Source: an uncultured Lachnospiraceae bacterium (lineage in GTDB: Bacteria > Bacillota > Clostridia > Lachnospirales > Lachnospiraceae). Taken from it: DNA of 64,000 nt. The DNA is taken from the NCBI GenBank assembly GCA_947176505.1, contig CAMWQW010000021.1, positions 1 to 64,000 on the forward strand. The letters run 5' to 3'. The position numbers and the translations under genes are program-made. Of the stretch, positions 1 to 7,802 are shown piece after piece. Under the pieces are notes generated by a model. It saw only the letters and a list, made by a program, of their open reading frames with translations. It searched no databases and had not been told where the DNA came from. Position 1 is the first letter of the stretch; each line of letters starts with the position of its first letter.

Positions 1-296
1 TGTCTTCACAGTATCGGGGCTTTCTTTTAGGGGAGGATAAGTATGCTGGACAGAAGTCTGAGAAACCCGATAAAATGTGCAATTTGCACAAGCATTTGCG
101 TGTCCTCTGAGGGTGTTGGCAACACTTGGCAACAGGTTTTTTGCAGGTGTGGGAGAGGTTGAGTTTTTAATTTGTTGAGGATAAAAAAACTGAATATAGA
201 ATAGCGTACCGGAGTGGATGAAGTGGGTAGGATTAGCAATTCTTTGGTGGTATGTGATGAGATATCCCATGTGCTAGGGTAGTGCATGGGGTATCT
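1..296. repeat. Long direct repeat, copy A (cut by window start)
   Basis: This stretch is nearly identical to 10,227-10,522, with scattered substitutions and small indels. It begins inside a terminator-like hairpin (TCGGGG then CTTTCTTTT at 14-28) and ends with an imperfect hairpin built on CCCATG and CATGGG near 268-292. No gene is visible in it. It lies just upstream of a toxin-antitoxin operon, as copy B does. It may be an element boundary or a duplicated cassette spacer. Confidence 0.85.
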
Positions 297-338
297 TTGA
301 TAAGACGAAACAGATATAATTGGTGTGAGGTCACTTTG

Positions 339-367
339 TTGACAATATGGCATATTTGCCATATACT
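339..367 (+). promoter_or_regulatory. Promoter with embedded palindromic operator for the first toxin-antitoxin pair
   Basis: TTGACA (339-344) and TATACT (362-367) are separated by 17 bp. Between them is a perfect 8-bp inverted repeat, ATATGGCA (345-352), TATT, TGCCATAT (357-364), which fills the spacer and overlaps the -10. The downstream antitoxin has a Cro/CI-type HTH, so autorepression at this site is the natural inference. Confidence 0.85.
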
Positions 368-395
368 AAACGTAGAAAGTGAATTGGAGATTACA

Positions 396-755
396 ATGGA
401 TAAATTTGAGGTGGAATTTTATACTAAAGATAACGGTGAAAAGCCAGCTAAAGATTTTATCCTTGGTCTGGATGTGAAAATGCGGGCAAAAGTTTTGGGA
501 ATCATTCATGTGCTGGAAGAGAAGGGAAATCAATTAAGAGAGCCATATAGTAAACATTTAGAGGATGGGATATTTGAAATTCGTGGAAAAGTGGGAACAG
601 ATATAACAAGAGTGCTGTATTTTTTCTACTATGGTAAGAAAATTATTATGACGAATGGGTTTATCAAGAAAACGCAGGAGACGCCAAAACAGGAAATAAG
701 GCTGGCAAAATCATATCGCAAAGATTATCTGGAAAGGGTGAAAGAAAATGAGTGA
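396..755 (+). CDS. HigB/RelE-type toxin (phage Gp49-like family)
   Basis: The 119-residue protein matches the Gp49-like (DUF891) branch of the RelE/HigB superfamily, ribosome-dependent mRNA endonucleases. Characteristic stretches are the N-terminal strand FEVEFYTKDNGEKPAKDF, the central GIFEIRGKVGTDITRVLYFF and the C-terminal NGFIKKTQETPKQEI with basic residues. The ATG at 396 is chosen because GGAG lies 7 bp upstream and because the family begins here; an upstream in-frame ATG at 282 would cover the promoter. The stop overlaps the antitoxin start by 8 bp, so the two are translationally coupled, in toxin-first order as in HigBA. Cellular target not determinable from sequence. Confidence 0.88.
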   Translation: MDKFEVEFYTKDNGEKPAKDFILGLDVKMRAKVLGIIHVLEEKGNQLREPYSKHLEDGIFEIRGKVGTDITRVLYFFYYGKKIIMTNGFIKKTQETPKQEIRLAKSYRKDYLERVKENE

Positions 756-1041
756 ATTTCAGGAATTTTTAAATGAACAACTGCAGGATGATGAATTCAG
801 AAAAGAATGGGAAGATATTCAGCCGGAAATGGATGTGATCCGGGCAATGGTTGATGCAAGGATTTCACAGAACCTTACACAAAAAGAACTTGCTGAAAGG
901 ACTGGAATTAATCAGGCAGATATAAGCAAGTTAGAAAATGGAACAAGGAATCCGTCGCTCAAGTTATTAAAGCGGTTGGCTGATGGAATGGGGATGACTT
1001 TAAAATTGGAATTCGTTCCCAAAAGCCAAACTAAGAATTAG
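748..1041 (+). CDS. HigA-type antitoxin with XRE helix-turn-helix
   Basis: The 97-residue protein has an acidic N-terminus (about residues 1-30, presumably toxin-binding) followed by an XRE HTH at about 38-85, seen in LTQKELAERTGINQADISKLENG and the helix SLKLLKRLADGMG. It should neutralise the toxin encoded just upstream and repress the operon through the palindrome at 345-364. The ribosome site AAAGGG is inside the toxin gene, and the genes overlap by 8 bp. The toxin-antitoxin order and HTH make this a HigBA-like pair. The cassette follows repeat copy A, which suggests it travels with that repeat. Confidence 0.9.
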   Translation: MSEFQEFLNEQLQDDEFRKEWEDIQPEMDVIRAMVDARISQNLTQKELAERTGINQADISKLENGTRNPSLKLLKRLADGMGMTLKLEFVPKSQTKN

Positions 1042-1168
1042 CAATTAAATCAAGATGCTGAAATTATGGAAACATATATTAATAAATTGTTGGTTTATAT
1101 TTATATATGTTAAATAATAAGTAATTACTAATCAAGAAAGCAATTAATAAAATGTTATGAGGATTAAG

Positions 1169-2791
1169 ATGAAAGAGATAAATATTTCATGTTATTCAAA
1201 AAAGAGAGTAAGAACTTTAATTCGTTTCTTTAATCATATTTTTACTAATTCAATTCAACCAGATATTAATATGGCAGAAGAATTTGTAGATAAGTATATT
1301 CCAGAAACTAAAAAGTTTATTTGGGAAAGTACAGATGGGAATTTAAAAAATTTAAATAATATTTTATTTGTTTCTGATAGTGAGAAACGGATAAAAGAAG
1401 AATTTAAAGAAAAAAGAAAAAAGGTTTTTAAGGATAGTATTGCAAAATATATCAGTAATGGAAATATAACAGAGCCCATGTTGGAACAAATGCTAGAAGA
1501 GACAATAGAACAAGATGAAATTATTTCTGATTCTTTTAAGAGATACAATTTGGATAGTGTAGCAAGTAATATTTGTACGATATTAATTACAATAGATATT
1601 TCACTTAAAGAGGATGAGATTATTTTCACAAATATAGAACTGGGAGAGTATGGGGAAGTATACAAAAAAATAAATAGCAAGATATATGACTTGATTTTTA
1701 TTAGTAGTGGTGTTGCAGATTACATTATGGATATATATAGAGGAAAAAAATTTGATTCTTCTAAACATTATGTTATTATGCCAGATATGCATAATTATTT
1801 GATATATCAACGAAATATACAAAACACAAAAAATATTGAAAAGGTAATTGGGAACAATAATTGTTTTATATCAGATATTGTTTTAGTATTTGAATTACTA
1901 ATAATTAAACGGAAAACAGATATTTTGAAATTCGTAATATCTTTAATTTGTATATATAAATCTTATGAATATGAAGAATACATGCAAGAATATGCTAGGC
2001 AATTAATAGATTTGATTCAAGAAATAATGTTTTGTGGAGAAATCCATAAAATATATATACAAATGAAAGAATTTAATATTGAGATACCTATGGATGAAAG
2101 AGGAAGTGATGATGCAACAACAAGATTTAGTATTATATTTTCTGCCAGCAATGATGATATTTATCTATTAAGGATTGACTTACCACATAAAGGGGAAGAA
2201 AAATTCCACTTAAATTTGCAGGAATATGTTAATGGAAAATTATTAGCAACTGGATATCCCTTGGATGATGATGTTAAGAATAATGAGAAGTTAATAGATT
2301 TATTAGGAAATAAGTTTGATGAACTTTTTTTTAAGAATGAAGGTCATATATGGTTTAAGTCAGACTTTGAAAAGAAATTAGAGAAGATGAATGTAGACCA
2401 AGAAACTAAAAATGAGCTTATGGTGCTTTTTAAATATCGTTGTCATTATCCAATTGCATTTAATATGAATGATGAAAATAAGTATGCTGAATTTTTGGAG
2501 GAAATGAAAGCGTATTTGGTCAATTTTGATTTGGAAGGTAGTATAATCAAAAGCTATGGTAAAAACACTAAAAACATAGAGGAAGAAGTAATAAAAATAA
2601 GGATTATTCAAATGTACATAAATGAACTTATGGATGGAATGGAGAAGAGTACAAATACAACGGTTAATGGAAATAAATATATTTGGGAATTGTTTAAAGA
2701 GTTGGGGTTGAATAAGAGAATAGAGGAGGAGGTTTTTATGACCTATAGTCTTTCGGAATGTTGGAAATGCGTGAATGAATATGTTTTTTAA
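1169..2791 (+). CDS. Uncharacterised AT-rich protein, 541 residues
   Basis: I do not recognise this protein. It is rich in Lys, Ile, Asn and Glu, strongly AT-biased compared with the genes after 12 kb, and has no signal peptide or clear transmembrane helix; a hydrophobic patch near residues 225-265 looks like a buried core. No nucleotide-binding or nuclease motif is obvious. The ATG at 1169 is preferred over that at 1157 because GAGG (1159-1162) then sits 6 bp upstream. It has no operon partner and lies between a toxin-antitoxin pair and decayed plasmid genes, upstream of a SEFIR effector, so an anti-mobile-element role is possible but unproven. Confidence 0.7.
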   Translation: MKEINISCYSKKRVRTLIRFFNHIFTNSIQPDINMAEEFVDKYIPETKKFIWESTDGNLKNLNNILFVSDSEKRIKEEFKEKRKKVFKDSIAKYISNGNITEPMLEQMLEETIEQDEIISDSFKRYNLDSVASNICTILITIDISLKEDEIIFTNIELGEYGEVYKKINSKIYDLIFISSGVADYIMDIYRGKKFDSSKHYVIMPDMHNYLIYQRNIQNTKNIEKVIGNNNCFISDIVLVFELLIIKRKTDILKFVISLICIYKSYEYEEYMQEYARQLIDLIQEIMFCGEIHKIYIQMKEFNIEIPMDERGSDDATTRFSIIFSASNDDIYLLRIDLPHKGEEKFHLNLQEYVNGKLLATGYPLDDDVKNNEKLIDLLGNKFDELFFKNEGHIWFKSDFEKKLEKMNVDQETKNELMVLFKYRCHYPIAFNMNDENKYAEFLEEMKAYLVNFDLEGSIIKSYGKNTKNIEEEVIKIRIIQMYINELMDGMEKSTNTTVNGNKYIWELFKELGLNKRIEEEVFMTYSLSECWKCVNEYVF

Positions 2792-2977
2792 CATGTTTGA
2801 TGGTATGGCAAAAGAAAACAGAATATTGTAAAAATAATATGTAGGAGTTTTATAATGAAAAAAGAGGGGGATTTGTAAGACGAAAATCGAAACTTACATC
2901 AAAGAAGTCAAGAATGCCTCTTGTGGCTTTTAAGAAGGTAAGGTGAAACAGAATACGCAGTCATTTGATTGCAGGGT

Positions 2978-3010
2978 AAGGACTATTCTGTGCTTGGGTA
3001 GTCCTTCTTT
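2978..3010 (+). terminator. Hairpin with T-rich tail upstream of parM remnant
   Basis: AAGGACTA (2978-2985) pairs with TAGTCCTT (2999-3006), followed by CTTT. It sits between the orphan gene and the parM fragment. The 2792-3046 interval otherwise holds no recognisable gene. It may be a terminator or a leader attenuator for the plasmid-derived genes. Confidence 0.6.
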
Positions 3011-3046
3011 ATTATAACAATTTAATTTGAAAAGGAGAAGAAATGT

Positions 3047-3163
3047 ATGGAACAGATTTACAGGATTGGCATTGATCATGGGTATGGGAACATCAAGACC
3101 GCCCATCACATTTTTGAATCCGGCGTGATTGAAAGGGAAGGGGTATCAGACAGAAGAGAGTGA
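3047..3163 (+). pseudogene. ParM/StbA-like segregation protein, N-terminal fragment
   Basis: After the ribosome site AAAGGAG, the reading frame from ATG 3047 gives 38 residues beginning MEQIYRIGIDHGYGNIKTAH, the actin-fold phosphate-1 motif (DxGxGNxK) of ParM-type plasmid partition ATPases found on clostridial plasmids and conjugative elements. It stops at 3161-3163, while the family is usually around 300 residues or more. The sequence continues into a different frame with unrelated content, so a deletion probably fused the start of parM to another gene. Confidence 0.75.
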
Positions 3164-3673
3164 ATGGTATGCCGTCCTGCATGAGCTGGCTATGGCTTCA
3201 AGGTATGCCAAAGACCCGGACAGGCGAAAAGCGGCGGACAGCCTTATTAAAAAGGTGAACTCCCTGACGGATGGTGAGTGCATGGAGATTGTATACGATA
3301 TCACTTTATGAAGAAGGACTGGCTTGGGATGCTGGATATTCTTGCCAATAAAAAAGAAATCCCATGTTCCCGGAATACACTGGTACGCCTTAAGAATGCG
3401 GCAAGGGATGCATACGATAAAGCGGAGGAAGCTGACAAGCCGCAACTGGCAGGCATTGCGGCAAAAATAAGCTGTTTCCTTGAAGCGGTAGATAAAAAGG
3501 GGCTATCCGGTATTTTACGGGATGACGGTATTCTTTTCCATGAAAAAACAGAGCTGCCGCCTTTCCGGTCTGGTTTGGAAAAAGAGAAATTCCGCCATAT
3601 CTATGAGGCAGGGGCAAAGGAACAGATGGCGGTGGCAGAAAGAGCCGCCTATTACCCTGAGCGTGAAAGATAG
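3129..3673 (+). pseudogene. Remnant of an unknown element-encoded protein, split in two frames
   Basis: Two overlapping reading frames (3129-3311 and 3278-3673) look like one gene broken by a frameshift around 3280-3310. The first part reads ESEWYAVLHELAMASRYAKD, the second KKDWLGMLDILANKKEIPCS and ends in YYPERER. Composition is more GC-rich than the flanking orphan gene and helix-rich without membrane segments. I cannot name the family; such proteins accompany conjugative elements. The gene starts inside the truncated parM, so it is probably not expressed normally. Confidence 0.5.
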
Positions 3674-4069
3674 CTGATGTGTGGGAAAGCGCGGCACAGC
3701 CGACACCCCGTATACTTTGCCTTGTCAACCCTCTTATTGGGGAGGGCAGCCGAAAAAGTGAAACTGATAAATGGAATTTAGCAGTGATAGAAAAATTAAT
3801 TGATTGTGAAATGTTTAAGGAAGAATTTCAAAATTATTTTTGATATGATAAAGCGGTAAGAGAGTAGTGATTAATTAGTAAATGATAGTGGATCAACAGA
3901 ATATATGGTATTTCTATTTGAAGCTTACGATGGTATAATAAGATAAATTAATAATTTAGTACTTTTTATTGCTATTAGATGAAGTGTGCTGGGTGAAAAA
4001 TGAGATGTAGATATGTTCAATGATGGTATTTCATTCTGGCTTTATATAGTTATATTATGAGGTATGATT
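3674..4069. other. Intergenic stretch with a short coding remnant
   Basis: No complete gene. A frame open from about 3748 to a stop at 3841-3843 ends in VIEKLIDCEMFKEEFQNYF and looks like the 3' end of a lost gene. The rest is AT-rich and leads to the SEFIR gene. No clear promoter could be assigned. Confidence 0.4.
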
Positions 4070-5881
4070 ATGACAACAGTATTTGTATCGTATTCTTGGG
4101 ATTCAGAATCACATAAGGAACGAATTAAGAGATTTGTAGAATATTTGCGAAGAAATCAAATAGAGGTAATATTTGACGGAGATGCGAGACTTGGGGAACT
4201 TTTACCTGATTTTATGGAAAAAGGGGTAAGCGCCTCTGATTATGTTTTGATGTGTTATACGCCAACGTATAAGAGAAAGGCTGATGGAAGATTAAAGAAA
4301 GAAATTAGTGGCGTTGCTTATGAAAATACTATGATAACTGGAGAAGTTTATAGCCGAAATAATCAATATAAATTTATTCCTATTTTGTTTGAAGGAACTT
4401 GGGAGTCATCAACGCCATACTGGGCTATCGGTAAACTTGGAATTGATTTGAGGGGAAATAACGCTAAAGCCGAAATAGGAAAATTGATGGAAACATTGAA
4501 TGGAGAGATACCTGCTGATTTGCCTCCTGACCCACCCCAAATACCAAGTGCAGGAAAGGAAAAGAAGATAAAAAACTTTTTTTTAATTAGTATTCCGCTA
4601 ATAGCTGCAATAGCAACGATTGCTGTTGCTTTATTTGGAGATAATATTATTGGAAGATTAACAACGGAAGAAGAAGGTAATCCTGAGAATACATATTCCC
4701 CGGAATCGGATTCTCTTGAGGATTATGCAAGGCCTGATACTGACTTATCTATCAATGAACTTTTTAACAAGCTATGGGAAGATAGTAACTATATACGTTC
4801 CGAATATGTAAAAAATTTAATCAACACAGGGATTACACGCTACAATAATGGTGATTTTCCCTATGCCGGAGCTTTATTTGAGCAAGCGATTAAAGAGGGG
4901 GATGAAGGAGTTACAGCAAGAAACAATTTATCTTTTATGATACGACGACACGAATATGTTTCTAAAAGTTTTGAATTAGATGATTTGCTGGAGCAGTGCA
5001 GAGAAAGTGGAGGAGCGTTTTCACTTATCAATTACGCCATGTATCTTGTTTCTATCAATGAATGGGGAGATGCAGATTCACAGTTTAAAAGGATAAGATA
5101 CTCTGATCCTGAAATAGAAGAAAGTATTAATTGGTGGAAAAGATTGTATGATCAAGGCGATTGTGAAGGTAGTTTGGTATTAGGATGGTTACTAAAATAT
5201 GGTTTTTACGAAGATGATAAAAGATTAGTTTCTGATTATTTTTGGGATGCAAAAAAATATTATGAAGATATGCCTAATTTTTTGTATTCTGCATTCAATC
5301 CAAATCAGAAATATGATGTCAAATACAAATTATATGAGGCAGAATTCTTATCTTTAAATAAAACAAGTAATATAGGAATGATATTAGAAAACACTAATAT
5401 TATTAAATCATATTTAAAAAATTTAGATACTGGCTATGTATATGATGATTATTTATTTGAGGACAATTATTCTGCTGTATCAGAGGGATTTATTCCTTTA
5501 TATCAATATGCTGTTAATTTTATGGGGATTGATGAAGGCGAGTATGAATTATGTATAGAAGTTCAAGATTATAAGCCTTATTTAGCACGTGTTCTTATAA
5601 ATGAGTACAATGAGAACGAAATCATATTATTACAACCAAAGGATAAGGCGTTTGATTATTGTTTTTCGTTAGAAGTAAGGAATAAAGACGATGGCAGTTT
5701 TGTTGAAGAGGGATATAGAATTGACATCGGAGATAGTTTTTTGTTTGCATCATATGAAACGTCTTACGAACATACTAATATTTGGGTGGAGTATGGAACG
5801 GAAGTTAGTGTTACGTGTGGAGAGGAAACACAAACTGAAACAGTAACTCAAAAAGATCAGTTGATAGAAATGTATTTTTGA
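4070..5881 (+). CDS. SEFIR/TIR-domain membrane protein with repeat-rich C-terminal region
   Basis: The 603-residue protein starts with a SEFIR/TIR-like domain (about 1-130): box 1 VFVSYSWDSESHKE at 4-17, SDYVLMCYTPTYKRKADG at 56-73, then GVAYE with Glu85 at the place of the conserved acidic residue, and KFIPILFEG at 101-109. A Pro-rich linker and the basic KEKKIKN precede one transmembrane helix (about 170-189). Residues about 240-400 carry Sel1/TPR-like helical repeats (YNNGDFPYAGALFEQAIKEG); the C-terminus is beta-rich. Bacterial SEFIR proteins are known single-gene anti-phage NADases. ATG 4070 is chosen because GAGG (4059-4062) is 7 bp upstream. It is low in GC, fitting recent acquisition. 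Confidence 0.8.
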   Translation: MTTVFVSYSWDSESHKERIKRFVEYLRRNQIEVIFDGDARLGELLPDFMEKGVSASDYVLMCYTPTYKRKADGRLKKEISGVAYENTMITGEVYSRNNQYKFIPILFEGTWESSTPYWAIGKLGIDLRGNNAKAEIGKLMETLNGEIPADLPPDPPQIPSAGKEKKIKNFFLISIPLIAAIATIAVALFGDNIIGRLTTEEEGNPENTYSPESDSLEDYARPDTDLSINELFNKLWEDSNYIRSEYVKNLINTGITRYNNGDFPYAGALFEQAIKEGDEGVTARNNLSFMIRRHEYVSKSFELDDLLEQCRESGGAFSLINYAMYLVSINEWGDADSQFKRIRYSDPEIEESINWWKRLYDQGDCEGSLVLGWLLKYGFYEDDKRLVSDYFWDAKKYYEDMPNFLYSAFNPNQKYDVKYKLYEAEFLSLNKTSNIGMILENTNIIKSYLKNLDTGYVYDDYLFEDNYSAVSEGFIPLYQYAVNFMGIDEGEYELCIEVQDYKPYLARVLINEYNENEIILLQPKDKAFDYCFSLEVRNKDDGSFVEEGYRIDIGDSFLFASYETSYEHTNIWVEYGTEVSVTCGEETQTETVTQKDQLIEMYF

Positions 5882-6116
5882 GTAATTGTTATAGAGAATA
5901 TTATACTTTTTAAGAATAAAAGAAAGATATAATTGGGCTATGTTGAAAACGAAAAGTTTTTGCTTAGTCCATATTTAATTTGCAGAAATTATTACTTTTG
6001 AATTTTGATGATATTATCATTAGAAAATGTAGAGTTGGCTGATCCTTATACAAACTTTTGTATTGTTTATTTGTAATGTAGACGGAAAATATGTGAGCGA
6101 TTTTGAAAACCAGTGG

Positions 6117-6284
6117 TTTGATATCCTGATATTTAAAAAGGACTTCAAAAACTGGCATTTTGATATCAAGGCATTTTCGGGCGATTTCAAAAGCCGGAGG
6201 TTTGATATCTGGTCATATTCAGGCGATTTCATTACCAACGGTTTTGATTTCACCTTCCCGGTTTTTTATATCAAAAGAGCTGGA
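6117..6284 (+). repeat. Four 42-bp tandem repeats next to oriT
   Basis: TTTGATATC recurs at 6117, 6159 and 6201, and as TTTGATTTC at 6243, exactly 42 bp apart, with further similarity between units (GGCGATTTC, AAA and so on). In one plus frame each unit reads as a 14-residue repeat of the form xxFDIxxxxxxDFx, open from 6063 to 6302 without an ATG start. They may be iteron-like binding sites for the relaxosome, or the relic of a small repeat protein. The wider 5882-6317 interval has no other gene. Confidence 0.8.
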
Positions 6285-6317
6285 ACTGATATCAGTATGT
6301 AAAATATGGCAAAAATA

Positions 6318-6400
6318 AGAGGGTTCGGGGTACTCCCCGACAAGATTTAGCATTTCGTGCCCACGAAATGCGTATCTTGCGGCGTTCCATAGAACGCCTT
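6318..6400 (+). other. Origin of transfer (oriT), MOBP/IncP-like
   Basis: Three hairpins surround a nick-site-like sequence. TCGGGG-TACT-CCCCGA is at 6325-6340; a perfect 10-bp inverted repeat, GCATTTCGTG (6350-6359), CC, CACGAAATGC (6362-6371), is followed at once by TATCTTG|C (6374-6380), which matches the IncP/VirD2-type nic consensus; GGCGTTC-CATA-GAACGCC lies at 6381-6398. mobC begins 25 bp further on and a MOBP relaxase remnant lies downstream, the usual order of mobilization regions. Confidence 0.85.
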
Positions 6401-6424
6401 CTCCCCAAAGGAAAGGAGATTCAG

Positions 6425-6718
6425 ATGGCAAGACCAAAAGGCGAAAACGTGATACGGAAGCATTTCAAACTGACCGCAGAGACAGCAAAACTGTTAGCAG
6501 AACGCTCCAGAGCAGAAAATATGAGTGAATCAGAATATATCCGCTACCTGCTCTTGAACCAATCAGAGAATCCAAGAAGCAGGGAATTGGAATTAGAGAT
6601 AATGCGCTTGCGGAATGAAGTAAATAAAATCGGTGTAAATGTCAATCAATTAGTAAAAAACTATAATTCACACATATATAAGGAAGAAGATAAACTACAG
6701 TTAAAAGCATATTTGTAG
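6425..6718 (+). CDS. mobC: MobC-like relaxosome accessory protein (C-terminally shortened)
   Basis: The 97-residue protein begins MARPKGENVIRKHFKLT, with a ribbon-helix-helix-type N-terminal half (AETAKLLAERSRAENMSESEYIRYLL) and the family C-terminal signature LRNEVNKIGVNVNQLVKNYNSH. MobC binds oriT and helps the relaxase open the strands. ATG 6425 is chosen since GGAAAGGAG precedes it by 6-7 bp; an upstream frame would run into the oriT hairpins. It ends abruptly at LKAYL while relatives usually continue for some 15-25 residues, so the 3' end is probably lost. The relaxase gene normally adjacent is 2.3 kb away, separated by cargo genes. Confidence 0.8.
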   Translation: MARPKGENVIRKHFKLTAETAKLLAERSRAENMSESEYIRYLLLNQSENPRSRELELEIMRLRNEVNKIGVNVNQLVKNYNSHIYKEEDKLQLKAYL

Positions 6719-6892
6719 GAAATAGCATTTTTGCAAAAGACCATGATCAGCCATATAGCGCAAATTTGAAGAAGTATCACTGATGGTTGTAGTATTATCT
6801 TAAGAATAGCCATGTTATAATAGAAAAAGTAAAATGAATTGAAAGGTCGTTGTATTTTAAATAGGTATATTATTAGGAAGGGATGTGGAAGT

Positions 6893-7726
6893 ATGGAAAA
6901 TATTGATGATAAGTACAAAGTAGAGCTGAATTTTGTGGAAGAATTCAATTTAAAACGACATGGAATGATAAAAGAAATCGAAACAGAATTTAATATAATT
7001 AGGCTCTGTATTCAAGAAATGAGCGACTTGGCTGTAGAGTATCGTCCAATGCTTAATAGGATATCAGTTATGCCATTAAGAAAATTGTTATGCGAAAACA
7101 ACTCAGTATTGCTGAATGTATGTCCTGATTTTAAGATGCCACCGCTTGTAGGATTCCAGATTACACTTGAGGATGAACAAGTAATAGTCAGACCGCCTTA
7201 TAAAGTAAAAGAAATTGCTCAATGGATTTCTGTTCAGGAATGGTTAGATCAAGGTATTTCATGGTTTAGCAGGGATGTAAATTCAATGGCGGAAATTTTA
7301 CCTCAAAGTGCATATGAAGGGATTTTGAACAAACTAAGTGGGAAAAAATACAAAAATCTCAAATTGCAGTTTGAAGGGATGTATAGCAAAAAGCAAGTCG
7401 AATATAAGGGAGAGGTTTTAGAAGTATATTGTAAACAAAATCCTATGGATATAAGTGCAAATCAGAAAATCAGTGAAATTTTAGATGAAATTGGTTATAA
7501 CAAACTTTCAGTCTATGATTTTGTCAAACATATGTCAGATAAACGTGGGGCGCATATTGATGTCGGGCATTCGCTTGTTGTGGAATTAGTTAATGGTGAG
7601 GATGCTATAGGATTGACACCAATCCATTATTTTGCAATCCAGATGATTTATGCGGCGAAAATGCAGGTTCCTGAATTGGCAGGATATTGGGCGGAAATGC
7701 CTGAACTGGCAATAGAAGAGGAATGA
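6893..7726 (+). CDS. Uncharacterised protein, 277 residues, cargo of the mobile region
   Basis: I do not recognise the family. The protein is soluble by eye, with a helical N-terminus (LKRHGMIKEIETEFNIIRLCIQEM), a mixed middle portion with an ITLEDEQVIVRPPYKV strand pair, and a conserved-looking C-terminal stretch VYDFVKHMSDKRGAHIDVGHSLVVELVNG that contains Lys, Arg, His and Asp clustered like an active or binding site. ATG 6893 follows AGGAAGG at 10 bp. It sits between mobC and the relaxase remnant, which are normally adjacent, so it was probably inserted as cargo. It appears intact, unlike the genes after it. Confidence 0.65.
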   Translation: MENIDDKYKVELNFVEEFNLKRHGMIKEIETEFNIIRLCIQEMSDLAVEYRPMLNRISVMPLRKLLCENNSVLLNVCPDFKMPPLVGFQITLEDEQVIVRPPYKVKEIAQWISVQEWLDQGISWFSRDVNSMAEILPQSAYEGILNKLSGKKYKNLKLQFEGMYSKKQVEYKGEVLEVYCKQNPMDISANQKISEILDEIGYNKLSVYDFVKHMSDKRGAHIDVGHSLVVELVNGEDAIGLTPIHYFAIQMIYAAKMQVPELAGYWAEMPELAIEEE

Positions 7727-7802
7727 CTATTTGAATAGAGCTGATGAGTTTTTATTTCATGATAGGTTATTATTAATTCATGAAATCTCGGAGGGTGGAT
7801 AG

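Noticed and set aside
1255..1680. Minus-strand frame of 141 codons opposite the orphan AT-rich gene
   Set aside because: It is a shadow of the plus-strand gene with Ser/Ile-rich composition and no ribosome site.
6117..6284. Possible CRISPR array from the 42-bp periodicity
   Set aside because: The units adjoin without unique spacers of constant length, and the similarity spreads over the whole unit with no cas genes near.
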